From assembly GCA_023459275.1 (NCBI GenBank), contig JAEWVC010000070.1:1-64000 (forward strand): a stretch of 64,000 bases of DNA. The letters run 5' to 3'. The DNA comes from Bacillota bacterium. GTDB lineage: Bacteria > Bacillota > Clostridia > Christensenellales > Aristaeellaceae. The translations under genes and the position numbers were made by a program. Under the pieces are notes generated by a model, which was not told where the DNA came from, did not search any database, and saw only the letters and a program-made list of their open reading frames with translations. How positions within the stretch are numbered: the first letter of the stretch is position 1; the number at the start of each line of letters is the position of its first letter. This document shows positions 8,501 to 16,140 of the stretch, in pieces.

Positions 8501-9275
8501 CTATGTGGACAACAATCCCTTTACCAATATAAGCGCTTTGGCGGCTATTGAGCCGAATCTAAACGACAAGGATTTCATTGCCGCCGTGCCTGACAGCATC
8601 CCTGACGAGGCCATCGTATTTTCCGACAAGAATTTCGAGAAGGCTATACGTAAGCTGCTTGGCATCCCCAAGGAGCCCATCACCCAAAAGGACGCCTGGC
8701 GTGTCACACGGCTGGACTTTGCGGGAGCCAAGATCCGGACGGCCTTCAAGGATATCTCCCCGCTGAAATACTTTGTCAACCTCAAAAATCTGTCCATGAG
8801 CGGCAACAGCTTAACCGACCTATCGGTTTTCGCGGACATGCAAAGCCTTGCCATGCTGATCCTGGACAGCCAGAAGATTACGGACGTGAGCCCGCTTAAA
8901 GGCCTTAAGAGCCTTGAGAAGCTGGTTTTGAACAAAAACCAGATAACCGACCTTAACCCCCTTGCCGGGCTCACAGAGCTGCATATCCTTGAAATGAACA
9001 ACAATAAGGTCGAGGACCTTTCTCCCATTGCCGGGCTCACAGGGCTGGAGGAGCTGGTGATCCAGGGCAACCAGATCGCTGACGCAGCGCCCCTTGGGAA
9101 GCTTGGGAAGCTGTGGAAGCTGGACCTTAGGAAAAACAAGCTGACGGATGCAGGGCCGCTGGCTGGCCTTGGAAACCTTCGGGAACTGTACCTTGCCGGC
9201 AACAAGGTGAAGGATTACAGCTCCCTGAAGGATGTGTACGGCCGGCTGGAACAGATGGATTTTCAGGTGAAATAA
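5532..9275 (+). CDS. Secreted leucine-rich-repeat protein with six modules
   Basis: 1,247 residues. A signal peptide (MKKLVYLFVILLALSMA) is followed by internalin-type ~22-residue leucine-rich repeats of the form LxxLxxLxLxxNxIxDIxPL. The chain is built from six modules, starting at about residues 28, 267, 497, 681, 870 and 1026. Each opens with a helical cap of the type FxDxxLExxLRxAMGI..ITxxDA and continues with 4-8 leucine-rich repeats. No LPXTG signal, SLH domain or terminal membrane helix is visible, so it is probably released or held non-covalently. AAGGAGG lies 8 bp before the ATG, and TATAAT at 5474-5479 is a plausible -10 box. LRR proteins of this kind bind proteins or glycans; the partner is unknown. 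Confidence 0.85.
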   Translation: MKKLVYLFVILLALSMALPLAALAGDGQIVFTDKVLEDKVRGCLGLKEGPITQAMAEEVTHLDLSNYVSEGGEVPESDKIKSIDDLEAFKNLEGLNLYANDIHDISVLAGLTKLSDLSLERNDIYDFSPLAGLTNLRILFLDGNGKDLSFLKGLVNLEIASLGYANSKLPEELKGLPKLTYVCSVWGDISDISILADMPGLTGVELTGNMVSDITPLQGLRLEKLFLSDNMIIDYSPVKDIYPSLTEKDFELVLPDDQWGERSADDLVFNDPVLEKKVRAAMGIPEGYITKAQAEAVTSLNLGNPFDAEVPEADKITDIAALTQFPSLVSLNLANNGFHVIKALSLLTKLTELDLRNNDIWELNPLGKLTGLQTLSVGCWGKDMSFLPALQSLTYLDMGGSEAFQQELGSLTNLVTLKAAGGQYTDISVLSKLVNLQVLDLSWNLVADLTPIKDLPLKELYLAGDPIEDYTPIKDLYKNLTNKDFMAMFPEDMPEEALVIADRNFEKALRQAMNIYDRPITKKDAYLTTSLDIYRDKEPDAGFEDISPLQYFVNLQRLSFNASNISDLTPLAKLTELTNLDIGFQQITDIGPLSGLTKLEGLGINGNRISDLTPIAGLVNLSWLNASQNQITDVSPLQNLVKLRALFLRENPVDDWAPLDGLMQRLEETDIAMVPADIPNEPLPMGDPSFEKALGDAMGIHDRPITLRDAWRTENLYLFGGDNRENAFADISPISAFVNLGKLVIDHTDVTDLTPLKGLSKLAELTVKYGILSDLTPLSGMQQLVFLELNDNQIADVTPLAGLQSLKHLNLNGNWIEDVTPLAGLGSSLGELYLGNNPVKDFSSLTNLFPQLRDKDFQVISTTDIPDEPLKITDKALKQALADAMNIHDRAITQKDAYTVTELTIQGAGIKDISPLAYFVNLGFLDASWNKIVDVTPLSGLTKLTGLNIRGNQIKDVAPLAGLKLGYADVAENQIKDISPLSELSSLTSLYVDNNPFTNISALAAIEPNLNDKDFIAAVPDSIPDEAIVFSDKNFEKAIRKLLGIPKEPITQKDAWRVTRLDFAGAKIRTAFKDISPLKYFVNLKNLSMSGNSLTDLSVFADMQSLAMLILDSQKITDVSPLKGLKSLEKLVLNKNQITDLNPLAGLTELHILEMNNNKVEDLSPIAGLTGLEELVIQGNQIADAAPLGKLGKLWKLDLRKNKLTDAGPLAGLGNLRELYLAGNKVKDYSSLKDVYGRLEQMDFQVK

Positions 9276-9296
9276 CCGGGCCTTGGCAGATGGCCC

Positions 9297-9329
9297 CCGC
9301 GCGCAGAATCCCTCCGCGCGCGGTTTTTT
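9297..9329 (+). terminator. Intrinsic terminator after the LRR gene
   Basis: The stem CCGCGCGC (9297-9304) pairs with GCGCGCGG (9316-9323) and is followed by six T residues (9324-9329). It lies about 20 bp after the stop codon. Confidence 0.85.
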
Positions 9330-9369
9330 GCGCCTGAAACCAATATTTTGTGAAAACATAAAAACCGCA

Positions 9370-9398
9370 TTGACAAGCGCCGTCAATTCAAGTATCAT
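9370..9398 (+). promoter_or_regulatory. Strong promoter of the sugar ABC operon
   Basis: TTGACA (9370-9375), a 17-bp spacer and TATCAT (9393-9398). It lies about 320 bp upstream of the binding-protein gene, leaving a long leader of roughly 310 nt. Confidence 0.7.
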
Positions 9399-9411
9399 AT
9401 TCATTATGGAA

Positions 9412-9427
9412 ATGTGCTCGAGCACAT
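9412..9427. promoter_or_regulatory. Operator-like 16-bp perfect palindrome
   Basis: ATGTGCTCGAGCACAT lies just after the predicted transcription start. An even-length palindrome with a central CG is typical of LacI/GalR-family operators, and the position would suit a repressor of the sugar operon. No LacI-family gene is present in the window, so the regulator would have to be encoded elsewhere. Confidence 0.5.
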
Positions 9428-9428
9428 G

Positions 9429-9718
9429 TTTGTGTCGGGTGCATAGCGAAAGATCGTTGAACGTATACTTCCACAAAGGGCTAAGTTCGGTAAATCCTGT
9501 TTTTATGGACAAAACCCGGCCTGATTCTTTTAGGCACTTTAATCCCACCACACCTCCCTTCTTATTTATGGGAAGCGCGCTGGGCAAAACCGCAGAAAAC
9601 TTTTGTTTATGAGGTCTTTGCCTTTTTTTGCACGGAAAAACGAAAACGTTTTTGCTGATTCTTCCCATCGTATTTTAGGCGGCTAAACGCCTAAAAAATA
9701 AAGCAAGGGAGTGTTCCT
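9429..9718 (+). other. Long leader of the sugar ABC operon
   Basis: No coding sequence is supported. AAAACGTTTT at 9643-9652 is a second CG-centred palindrome, partly like a catabolite-responsive element. A 9-bp hairpin (TTTTAGGCG/CGCCTAAAA, 9673-9696) ends shortly before the ribosome binding site. Both could affect expression; neither is proven. Confidence 0.4.
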
Positions 9719-10768
9719 ATGAAAAAGGTACTTGCGATTCTACTGGTATTGGCGCTATCCTTGTCCATCACCGGCGCGCTGGCCGCCGACAAGGTCGGCG
9801 TATCCATGCCCACCAAGAGCCTGCAACGCTGGAACCAGGATGGTGAGAACCTGAAAGCCAAGTTGGAGGAAGCGGGCTTTGAAGTGGATCTTCAGTTCGC
9901 CAATGACCAGGTGGCGCTGCAGGTGACGCAGCTGGAAGGCATGATCGCCGGCGGCGTCAAGGTTCTGGTCATCTCCGCCATCGAGGGTAATTCCCTGGGG
10001 ACCGTGCTGGCTGAGGCCAAGGCGCAGGGCGTTAAAGTGATCTGCTATGACCGGCTGATCCTGGGCACCGACGCGGCCGACTACTACGTAACCTTTGACA
10101 ACTACAAGGTTGGCACGCTCCAAGGCACCTACATTGAGGGCGTGCTGGGCCTGAAGGACGGCAAAGGCCCCTTCAATGTGGAATTCACCGCGGGCGACCC
10201 GGGCGACAACAACGCCCTGTTCTTCTTCCAGGGCGCCGTGGACGTTTTGAAGCCCTACATCGACAGCGGCAAGCTGGTCATCCCCAGCGGCCAAACTGAG
10301 TTCGCTCAGGTTGCCACCCCCACCTGGAAGTCTGACGTGGCCCAGGCCCGCTTCGAGGGCATCCTGGCTTCCTTCTATGCCGGCGGGACCAAGCTGGACG
10401 CCGTGGTCTGCTCCAACGACTCCACAGCCTTCGGCGTGGAGACCGCCCTTGAGGGCGCGGGATACACCTTGGACAACTGGCCCTACATCACCGGTCAGGA
10501 CTGCGACATTGCCAACACCAAGAACATGATCGCCGGAAAGCAGTCCATGTCCGTGTTCAAGGACACCCGCGACCTGGCTGCCAAGGCTGTGCAGATGACC
10601 CTGGATATCCTGGCTGGCAAGGAACCCGAGATCAACGACACCACCACCTACAACAACGGCGTGAAAGTGGTGCCTACCTTCCTGTGCGATCCTAAGTTTG
10701 CCGACATCAACAACTACAAGGAACTGCTCATTGACAGCGGCTATTACAAAGCGGAAGAACTGCAGTAA
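9719..10768 (+). CDS. chvE: Sugar ABC transporter substrate-binding protein (ChvE-like)
   Basis: 349 residues: a signal peptide (MKKVLAILLVLALSLSI) followed by a type I periplasmic-binding-protein fold of the ChvE/XylF group. It should bind a monosaccharide, such as xylose, galactose, glucose or arabinose, and deliver it to the membrane complex. Family features include TFDNYKVGTLQG, the EFTAGDPGDNNA loop, CSNDSTAFG and TGQDCDIANTKNM. Oddly, the signal peptide ends ...SITGALAAD without a lipobox cysteine. Most Gram-positive binding proteins are lipoproteins, so tethering is unclear. It is the first gene of an importer operon with the ATPase and permease downstream. Confidence 0.85.
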   Translation: MKKVLAILLVLALSLSITGALAADKVGVSMPTKSLQRWNQDGENLKAKLEEAGFEVDLQFANDQVALQVTQLEGMIAGGVKVLVISAIEGNSLGTVLAEAKAQGVKVICYDRLILGTDAADYYVTFDNYKVGTLQGTYIEGVLGLKDGKGPFNVEFTAGDPGDNNALFFFQGAVDVLKPYIDSGKLVIPSGQTEFAQVATPTWKSDVAQARFEGILASFYAGGTKLDAVVCSNDSTAFGVETALEGAGYTLDNWPYITGQDCDIANTKNMIAGKQSMSVFKDTRDLAAKAVQMTLDILAGKEPEINDTTTYNNGVKVVPTFLCDPKFADINNYKELLIDSGYYKAEELQ

Positions 10769-10862
10769 CAGGCCCAGCAAGGAGCGCATGGGTTCCGCGC
10801 CCGGAGAGACGGACAGCGCTGTCCGTCTCTCCTTTCCAAATTTTATCCCATTATCGGGAGTG

Positions 10863-12416
10863 ATGGATTTGAACGGCTGCCTGCTTCAAATGCTGGACAT
10901 AACAAAGCTGTTTCCGGGCGTGCGTGCGCTGGATCATGTGAACATTGATGTCACCGAGGGGGAGATCCATGCCGTCTGCGGGGAAAACGGCGCGGGAAAA
11001 TCAACCCTGATGAACATATTGAGCGGCGTCCACCCCTACGGCAGCTACGAAGGCGACGTAATCCTGCGGGGGGAGGTATGCCGCTTCCACTCCATCCGCG
11101 ACAGTGAATCCAAGGGGATCGTCATCATCCATCAGGAGCTGGCGTTGGTCCCCTACCTGTCCATCGGCGAAAACATGTTCCTGGGCAACGAACAGGGGAA
11201 GAACGGCGTCATCAACTGGGACACAACCTACCAGAAGGCTGAGGAATACATGCACATGGTGGGGCTTCACGACAATCCGCGGACCCCGGTGCGCGACATC
11301 GGCATGGGCAAGCAGCAGTTGCTGGAAATCGCCAAGGCACTGGCCAAGGATGTGAAGCTGCTGATCCTGGACGAGCCCACTTCCTCCCTGAACGAGAGCG
11401 ACGCCCAGAAACTGCTGGACCTTTTGGTTTACCTGAAAAAAGAAAAGGGGATCACCTCCATCCTGATCTCCCATAAGCTGGGGGAACTGAGCTCCTGTGC
11501 CGACAGGATCACCATTATCCGCGACGGCCGGACCATTGAGACGCTGATCCGCGGCGTGGACGAGTGGAGCGAGGCCCGGATCATACGCGGCATGGTGGGC
11601 CGGGAGATGACCAACCGCTACCCGCCCAGGGAGCACAATATTGGGCCTGTGGCATTGGAGGTACGGGACTGGACGGTGTACCATGCCCAATACCCTTCCC
11701 GCAAGGTGGTGGACCATGTGTCCATGACGCTGCACCGGGGCGAGGTAGTAGGTGTGGCGGGGCTTATCGGCGCGGGGCGCACGGAGCTGGCCATGTCCAT
11801 CTTCGGCCGCTCCTACGGCTCCCGGATCGAGGGGCATCTGTACAAGGACGGGCGGGAGCTTGAACTGAGCGGTATCCCCAAAGCCATTCAGATGGGCTTT
11901 GCCTATATCACCGAGGACCGCAAGCAGAACGGCCTTGTGCTGATGAACAGCATCAAGCACAACCTCACGCTGTCCCGGATCGAGTTTGTAAGCAAGCTGG
12001 GCGTGCTGGACAAGGACCGGGAAAGGACGGAGGCCGAAGCGCTGCGGTCAAGGCTTGGCATCAAGGCGCCCACGGTGGAGCAATTGGTGAACAACCTGTC
12101 CGGCGGCAACCAACAGAAGGTGCTGGTGGGCAAGTGGATTTTCGCCCAGCCCGATATCCTGCTGCTGGATGAGCCCACACGGGGCGTGGATGTGGGGGCC
12201 AAATACGAGATCTACCAGATCATCAATTCCCTGACAGCCCAGGGAAAATCCATCCTGCTGATCTCCTCCGAGCTGCCGGAGATCCTCGGGATGTGCGACC
12301 GTGTGTATGTGATGTATGAAGGGAAGCTGATTGCCGAGCTTCCCATCGGGGAAGCATCCCAGGAGGTCATCATGGGGCATATCATGAAGGCAAGCAAGGG
12401 GGAAACGGTAGCATGA
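10863..12416 (+). CDS. mmsA: Monosaccharide ABC transporter ATPase (MmsA/GguA-like)
   Basis: About 517 residues with two fused nucleotide-binding domains, as in the RbsA/XylG/MmsA family. Domain 1 has Walker A GENGAGKST, a weakened signature (DIGMGKQQLLEIAKAL) and Walker B LLILDEPTSSL. Domain 2 has a degenerate P-loop (GLIGAGRTE), a clear signature LSGGNQQKV and Walker B LLLDEPTRGVD. It powers uptake by the neighbouring permease. The ATG at 10863 is only 2 bp from GGGAG, so the TTG at 10869 (8-bp spacing) may be the real start. Its 3' end overlaps the permease start by 4 bp, implying translational coupling. Confidence 0.9.
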   Translation: MDLNGCLLQMLDITKLFPGVRALDHVNIDVTEGEIHAVCGENGAGKSTLMNILSGVHPYGSYEGDVILRGEVCRFHSIRDSESKGIVIIHQELALVPYLSIGENMFLGNEQGKNGVINWDTTYQKAEEYMHMVGLHDNPRTPVRDIGMGKQQLLEIAKALAKDVKLLILDEPTSSLNESDAQKLLDLLVYLKKEKGITSILISHKLGELSSCADRITIIRDGRTIETLIRGVDEWSEARIIRGMVGREMTNRYPPREHNIGPVALEVRDWTVYHAQYPSRKVVDHVSMTLHRGEVVGVAGLIGAGRTELAMSIFGRSYGSRIEGHLYKDGRELELSGIPKAIQMGFAYITEDRKQNGLVLMNSIKHNLTLSRIEFVSKLGVLDKDRERTEAEALRSRLGIKAPTVEQLVNNLSGGNQQKVLVGKWIFAQPDILLLDEPTRGVDVGAKYEIYQIINSLTAQGKSILLISSELPEILGMCDRVYVMYEGKLIAELPIGEASQEVIMGHIMKASKGETVA

Positions 12417-13684
12417 CCAATGTGATCAAGAAGCTGTTCAAAGGCGGCATCAGGCAATACACCATGCTTATCGCGCTGGTGACCATTATGCTCGTCTTTA
12501 CGATCCTCTCCAAGGGCGCGCTGCTGTACCCCATGAACGTCACCAATATCATCTTCCAGAACGCCTATGTGGTGATCCTGGCGGTGGGCATGCTCATGTG
12601 CATCCTGACCGGCGGCAACATCGACCTTTCGGTAGGCGCAGTGGTGGGCCTGGTGATGGCCAGCGCGGCCACCGCCATGACGAAATGGCAAATAGACCCC
12701 GTGGTCGTCGTTCCGGCGGCGCTTGTGACAGGGATCCTCATTGGCGCCTTTCAAGGGTTCTGCATCGCTTATTTGGGCATCCCGCCGTTCATCGTCACAC
12801 TGGCGGGCATGCTGCTGTTCCGGGGGATCACCGGGATGTTTCTGGGCGGCCTGACGCTGAGCAATTTCCCCGAAAGCTTCCTGCAATTGTTCAACGGCTA
12901 TATTCCCGATTTTTTTGGCAGCGCCGTCCTGCTTGGATACACGGTGAATGTCACCTGCGTGGTGGCGGGCGTGCTTGCCGCGGGCGCGTACAGCGCATGG
13001 CAGATCATCAAGAATGTGGCCCGGCGGAAAAAAGGCTACGAGGCGGACCACCCCGTCTTGCTGGCGGTCAAGATACTTGTGATAAGCGCGGCGCTGCTGT
13101 GGATTTTTTTCACCATGGCCCGGCACCGCGGCTTCCCCACGGTGCTGGTTACGGTGGGGATCGTGGTGGCGTGCTATACCTATATCACCAGCAACATGGT
13201 GATCGGCCGCCACCTGTACGCCTTGGGCGGCAACCAAAAGGCTGCCTGGCTGTCCGGGGTGAACACCAAAGGGCTGATGTTCCTGGCCTATACCAACAAT
13301 GGCTTCCTGGCCGGGGTGGCCGGCCTGGTCTGCCTGGCACGCTTCACCTCCGCGTTCCCCTTGGCAGGGCAGGGGTTTGAGATGGACGCCATCGCCGCCT
13401 GCTTTATCGGCGGGGCGTCCGCCTACGGCGGGATCGGCACGGTTCCCGGGGCGCTCATCGGCGCGCTGATCATGGGTATCCTGAACCTGGGCATGTCCAT
13501 CACCGGGGTTGACCAGTTCATGCAGCAGGTGACGAAAGGCCTGGTGCTGCTGGTGGCCGTGGCCATCGACGTGATCTCCAAACAGCGCCTGGGATTTGCC
13601 GCCATTGCAAAATTCGGCAACTGGGTGAAGGGCCTCTTTGTACCGGGACACAAGAAAGGCAAGGGCGAGGCGGTCGCGCCGTAA
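12413..13684 (+). CDS. mmsB: Monosaccharide ABC transporter permease (MmsB/GguB-like)
   Basis: 423 residues and about ten hydrophobic segments of the branched-chain/ribose permease family. Typical features are GNIDLSVGAVVG near the start of the membrane core, GIPPFIVTLAGMLLFRGI in the middle and GGASAYGGIGTVPGALIG near the end. The family normally forms the channel fed by a ChvE-like binding protein, which fits the two genes upstream. A loop of roughly 40 residues in the centre (the NVARRKKGYEADHP region) makes it longer than ribose permeases and matches the GguB subgroup. It starts in an ATGA overlap with the ATPase gene. Confidence 0.88.
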   Translation: MTNVIKKLFKGGIRQYTMLIALVTIMLVFTILSKGALLYPMNVTNIIFQNAYVVILAVGMLMCILTGGNIDLSVGAVVGLVMASAATAMTKWQIDPVVVVPAALVTGILIGAFQGFCIAYLGIPPFIVTLAGMLLFRGITGMFLGGLTLSNFPESFLQLFNGYIPDFFGSAVLLGYTVNVTCVVAGVLAAGAYSAWQIIKNVARRKKGYEADHPVLLAVKILVISAALLWIFFTMARHRGFPTVLVTVGIVVACYTYITSNMVIGRHLYALGGNQKAAWLSGVNTKGLMFLAYTNNGFLAGVAGLVCLARFTSAFPLAGQGFEMDAIAACFIGGASAYGGIGTVPGALIGALIMGILNLGMSITGVDQFMQQVTKGLVLLVAVAIDVISKQRLGFAAIAKFGNWVKGLFVPGHKKGKGEAVAP

Positions 13685-13710
13685 GCGGGAGATGACAGTT
13701 TCATAAGCCG

Positions 13711-13750
13711 CATCAAAAGGCCCGGAGATTGCGCTCCGGGCCTTTTGATG
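13711..13750. terminator. Strong hairpin after the importer operon
   Basis: A perfect 17-bp stem (13711-13727 with 13734-13750) and a 6-nt loop. The arms end in TTTTGATG rather than a pure T-run, but the stem strength and position 26 bp after the permease stop suit a terminator, probably bidirectional. Confidence 0.7.
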
Positions 13751-14023
13751 TGCGCAAGTTCCCCGGCAATGCCGGGGTTCACGGCAATGCAGACCAGCCG
13801 CGTGGACATGGGCGGCCATGGCATGCTGATGGGTGTTACAACTTTCCTAAACAGCCTGCTGAATGTTTCCGGACCGCTCTTTGCCGGATTAGCCTGCGAT
13901 GCGGTATCATCTGGCGCTCCTTTCCTGTTCGCCTCGGCCTTCTTCTTAGCCGCCCTCCTTTTACTCGTGAGGGGCAGGCGTGCCCAGATAGTGGCGGACG
14001 CAGGAAACGGCGCTGACATGTAA
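13751..14023 (+). pseudogene. C-terminal remnant of an MFS transporter
   Basis: The reading frame encodes PGFTAMQTSRVDMGG, then NSLLNVSGPLFAGLACDA and a final hydrophobic helix FLFASAFFLAALLLLV. This matches the last two or three transmembrane segments of a major-facilitator drug/sugar transporter. Only about 90 residues of a usual ~400 remain. There is no start signal of its own: the open frame begins inside the hairpin after the importer operon. I read it as a truncated relic. Confidence 0.55.
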
Positions 14024-14307
14024 GAAAGCATGTCCTAATGTGGCTTTGCCATTTCTCCAGCGGTTGTCCAGTTACCGTTGAACGTTTTTGCACCGGCTAA
14101 TGTTTATATTCATGCCCAACCGGGCATATGTTAGGCTGTTTGAACGTATTTTTATGATAAATTTTGGTACATATAACATTGACATCCTACCATGTATCCC
14201 TTAGCATACAGATCATGAGTTGCACACAAACGTAGTGCGCATATCGTTTGGTGCGAGCGCCCCATCTGCATAAACGCCTGAAGAAGACCATGAAAGGATG
14301 TATCAAA
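14024..14307 (+). promoter_or_regulatory. Upstream region and promoter of esterase 1
   Basis: TTGACA (14179-14184), a 17-bp spacer and TAGCAT (14202-14207) form a good sigma-A promoter about 100 bp before the GTG start. The rest of this stretch is A/T-richer than its surroundings and holds no gene that I can support. Confidence 0.55.
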
Positions 14308-15660
14308 GTGAAAAGCTATTGCAGGGCATTTGTTGTATTCTGCCTGGCAGCGCTAATGCTGATCGTTCTGTGCGCTTCAGCCATGGCCACGGCCCAATGG
14401 GACGGCAAGCTCTCAGACAAAAACTTTGCCCAGGAAGAGTTTGCAAACTGGACCGTTACCACCGTCTACCAATCCGATGATTCGGTTACCGGCTACAACG
14501 TTTCTTTCCGCTACTACGGGCCGGAAGAGACCCGGGTCCGCGTGGGGGGCGAGTGGTATTTTACCGAGCAGTACGATTCCAGCGTATATACAGCCGGCCG
14601 CGTCCTGCCGGAGAACTGGCATGACGGCCTTACCTTCTTCACCGACGACGGATATCCGGCTGCGCGCCCCTTTTACGACATGGTCCTTGACAAAAAAACC
14701 GGTTATTGGGAATACACATTGCCTTTGCCTTCCGGAACATATTGCTACCAGTTCCTGATCGGCGGCAAAGCCGAGGATGATGTAAATGATGTTTCCAATG
14801 GCCGGCTGACCGCTGATCCGTCCAACCGCCCCATCGAAATGTTTGAGGGCCGGGAATCCTACAGCCAGGTCTATATGCCATATGACCCGGTAAAGCAGGC
14901 ACACAGCCGCGACTATTCCCTTCAGGCTCCGCGGGCGGATGGACAAACCGGCACGATTTCCTATTTCAGTGTGACTTCCCAGGCACTATCGGAGGAGCGG
15001 GCCGTGGGCATCTATCTGCCCTACGGCTATGATCCCAGCCTTGCGGGAGGGTACCCGGTTTTATACCTGCTGCACGGTGGTGCGGGCTATGAAAGCAACT
15101 GGTTTGCCCAGGGCGTTGCCGGCAACATTCTGGATACGCTGATTGCGGAAGGCACCGTAAAGCCCATGATCGTTGTTACGCCTATGATGCGCGACGCCAA
15201 TGGCACCTATGCCGACAGGACTGTCGAAAAGGATGGGAAAGCAGTAGGCAGCGGCCTTCTCTTCGTGGTGAATGACCTCATGCCGTACATTGAGAAAAAT
15301 TACAATGTGTCCACCGAGGCCAGCGGCCGTGCATGTGCTGGCCTGTCGGCCGGGGGACGGTTCACATCAGCGCTTTACTACTCCTACCCCCAGCTTTTCG
15401 ACTACTACGGCATTTGGAGCAGCTGCATCGAAGTAAAGGACCTTGATCTTGATTTCTCCCGGAATGAATTGCAGGGAAAGCATATCCAGCTTGGCGGCGG
15501 ATTGTATGATGAGAAGTATTACGATCTGATCGTACCTATGCAAAAGGTGCTTGCCGAAAATAAGATCGCTTTCACTACCGACTATGTATGGGGTGGTCAC
15601 CGCTGGAACGTATGGCGTGACAATTTCGTCGATCTATGCACGCGTGTCCTTTGGAAATAG
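14308..15660 (+). CDS. Secreted esterase with N-terminal carbohydrate-binding-like domain
   Basis: About 450 residues. A signal peptide (VKSYCRAFVVFCLAALMLIV) is followed by a ~200-residue immunoglobulin-like region resembling the E-set/CBM48 domain of feruloyl esterases (GYNVSFRYYGPEETRVRVGG). Then comes an esterase-D-type alpha/beta hydrolase: the nucleophile motif GLSAGG lies near residue 345 and a probable catalytic histidine in WGGHRWNVW. It likely removes acetyl or feruloyl groups from plant polysaccharide outside the cell (inference). It is a clear paralogue of the minus-strand gene at 18528: both share FRFYGPE/FRYYGPE, SGTYCYQF, YLPY and the ending CTRVLWK. The GTG at 14308 is chosen because AAAGGA precedes it and the signal peptide begins there. 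Confidence 0.75.
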   Translation: MKSYCRAFVVFCLAALMLIVLCASAMATAQWDGKLSDKNFAQEEFANWTVTTVYQSDDSVTGYNVSFRYYGPEETRVRVGGEWYFTEQYDSSVYTAGRVLPENWHDGLTFFTDDGYPAARPFYDMVLDKKTGYWEYTLPLPSGTYCYQFLIGGKAEDDVNDVSNGRLTADPSNRPIEMFEGRESYSQVYMPYDPVKQAHSRDYSLQAPRADGQTGTISYFSVTSQALSEERAVGIYLPYGYDPSLAGGYPVLYLLHGGAGYESNWFAQGVAGNILDTLIAEGTVKPMIVVTPMMRDANGTYADRTVEKDGKAVGSGLLFVVNDLMPYIEKNYNVSTEASGRACAGLSAGGRFTSALYYSYPQLFDYYGIWSSCIEVKDLDLDFSRNELQGKHIQLGGGLYDEKYYDLIVPMQKVLAENKIAFTTDYVWGGHRWNVWRDNFVDLCTRVLWK

Positions 15661-15704
15661 GTTTCCGGTGAAACAGACCGCACCGTAAATTGAAAGGATA
15701 GAGC

Positions 15705-15750
15705 CATCTGCCGTTCACAGTTCGTACAAGCGTACTGTGAGCGGCAGATG
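15705..15750. terminator. Long hairpin after esterase 1
   Basis: CATCTGCCGTTCACAGT (15705-15721) pairs with ACTGTGAGCGGCAGATG (15734-15750) over 17 positions, with one G-U pair and a 12-nt loop. No T-run follows, so it may terminate poorly or protect the transcript end. Confidence 0.5.
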
Positions 15751-15961
15751 CCTATTCCGTCATGCCTCCTCATTACGTCACTTTTGGGCATGACAAGATA
15801 TTTTGCATAGGCCGGTATTTCTAAGTTTCTTTTTCCGAGGATGCTCTGCAGCCTTGCGAAAGCATGCGCCCTTACGCTCTTTTGCAAAAACCGCTTTCAA
15901 CAAAAAGTACTTCATGCACCGATTGCACAAATAGTAATATTAATTCTTGTTCTACATAACA

Positions 15962-15990
15962 TAGACATGCCAACCCATCCGAACTATAAT
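15962..15990 (+). promoter_or_regulatory. Promoter of esterase 2
   Basis: TAGACA (15962-15967), a 17-bp spacer and TATAAT (15985-15990), about 150 bp before the start codon. The rest of the 480-bp gap between esterases 1 and 2 is A/T-rich and shows no gene. Confidence 0.6.
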
Positions 15991-16140
15991 GACTGCAAAT
16001 TGAATGAGTTGTCGGCAGAAATATGCAATCATTGAAGGGGGTGGATCCATATACACGGCGGGAACAAGGGAAAGGCGGCGGTCCGATGCCGGCAAACGTA
16101 TTCTTTGGTGAAGCTTCAAAGGAGTAAAGGAGGAGACTAG

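Noticed and set aside
12212..13819. 535-codon minus-strand open frame across the sugar permease
   Set aside because: It is His/Gly-rich shadow translation opposite a well-conserved membrane permease.
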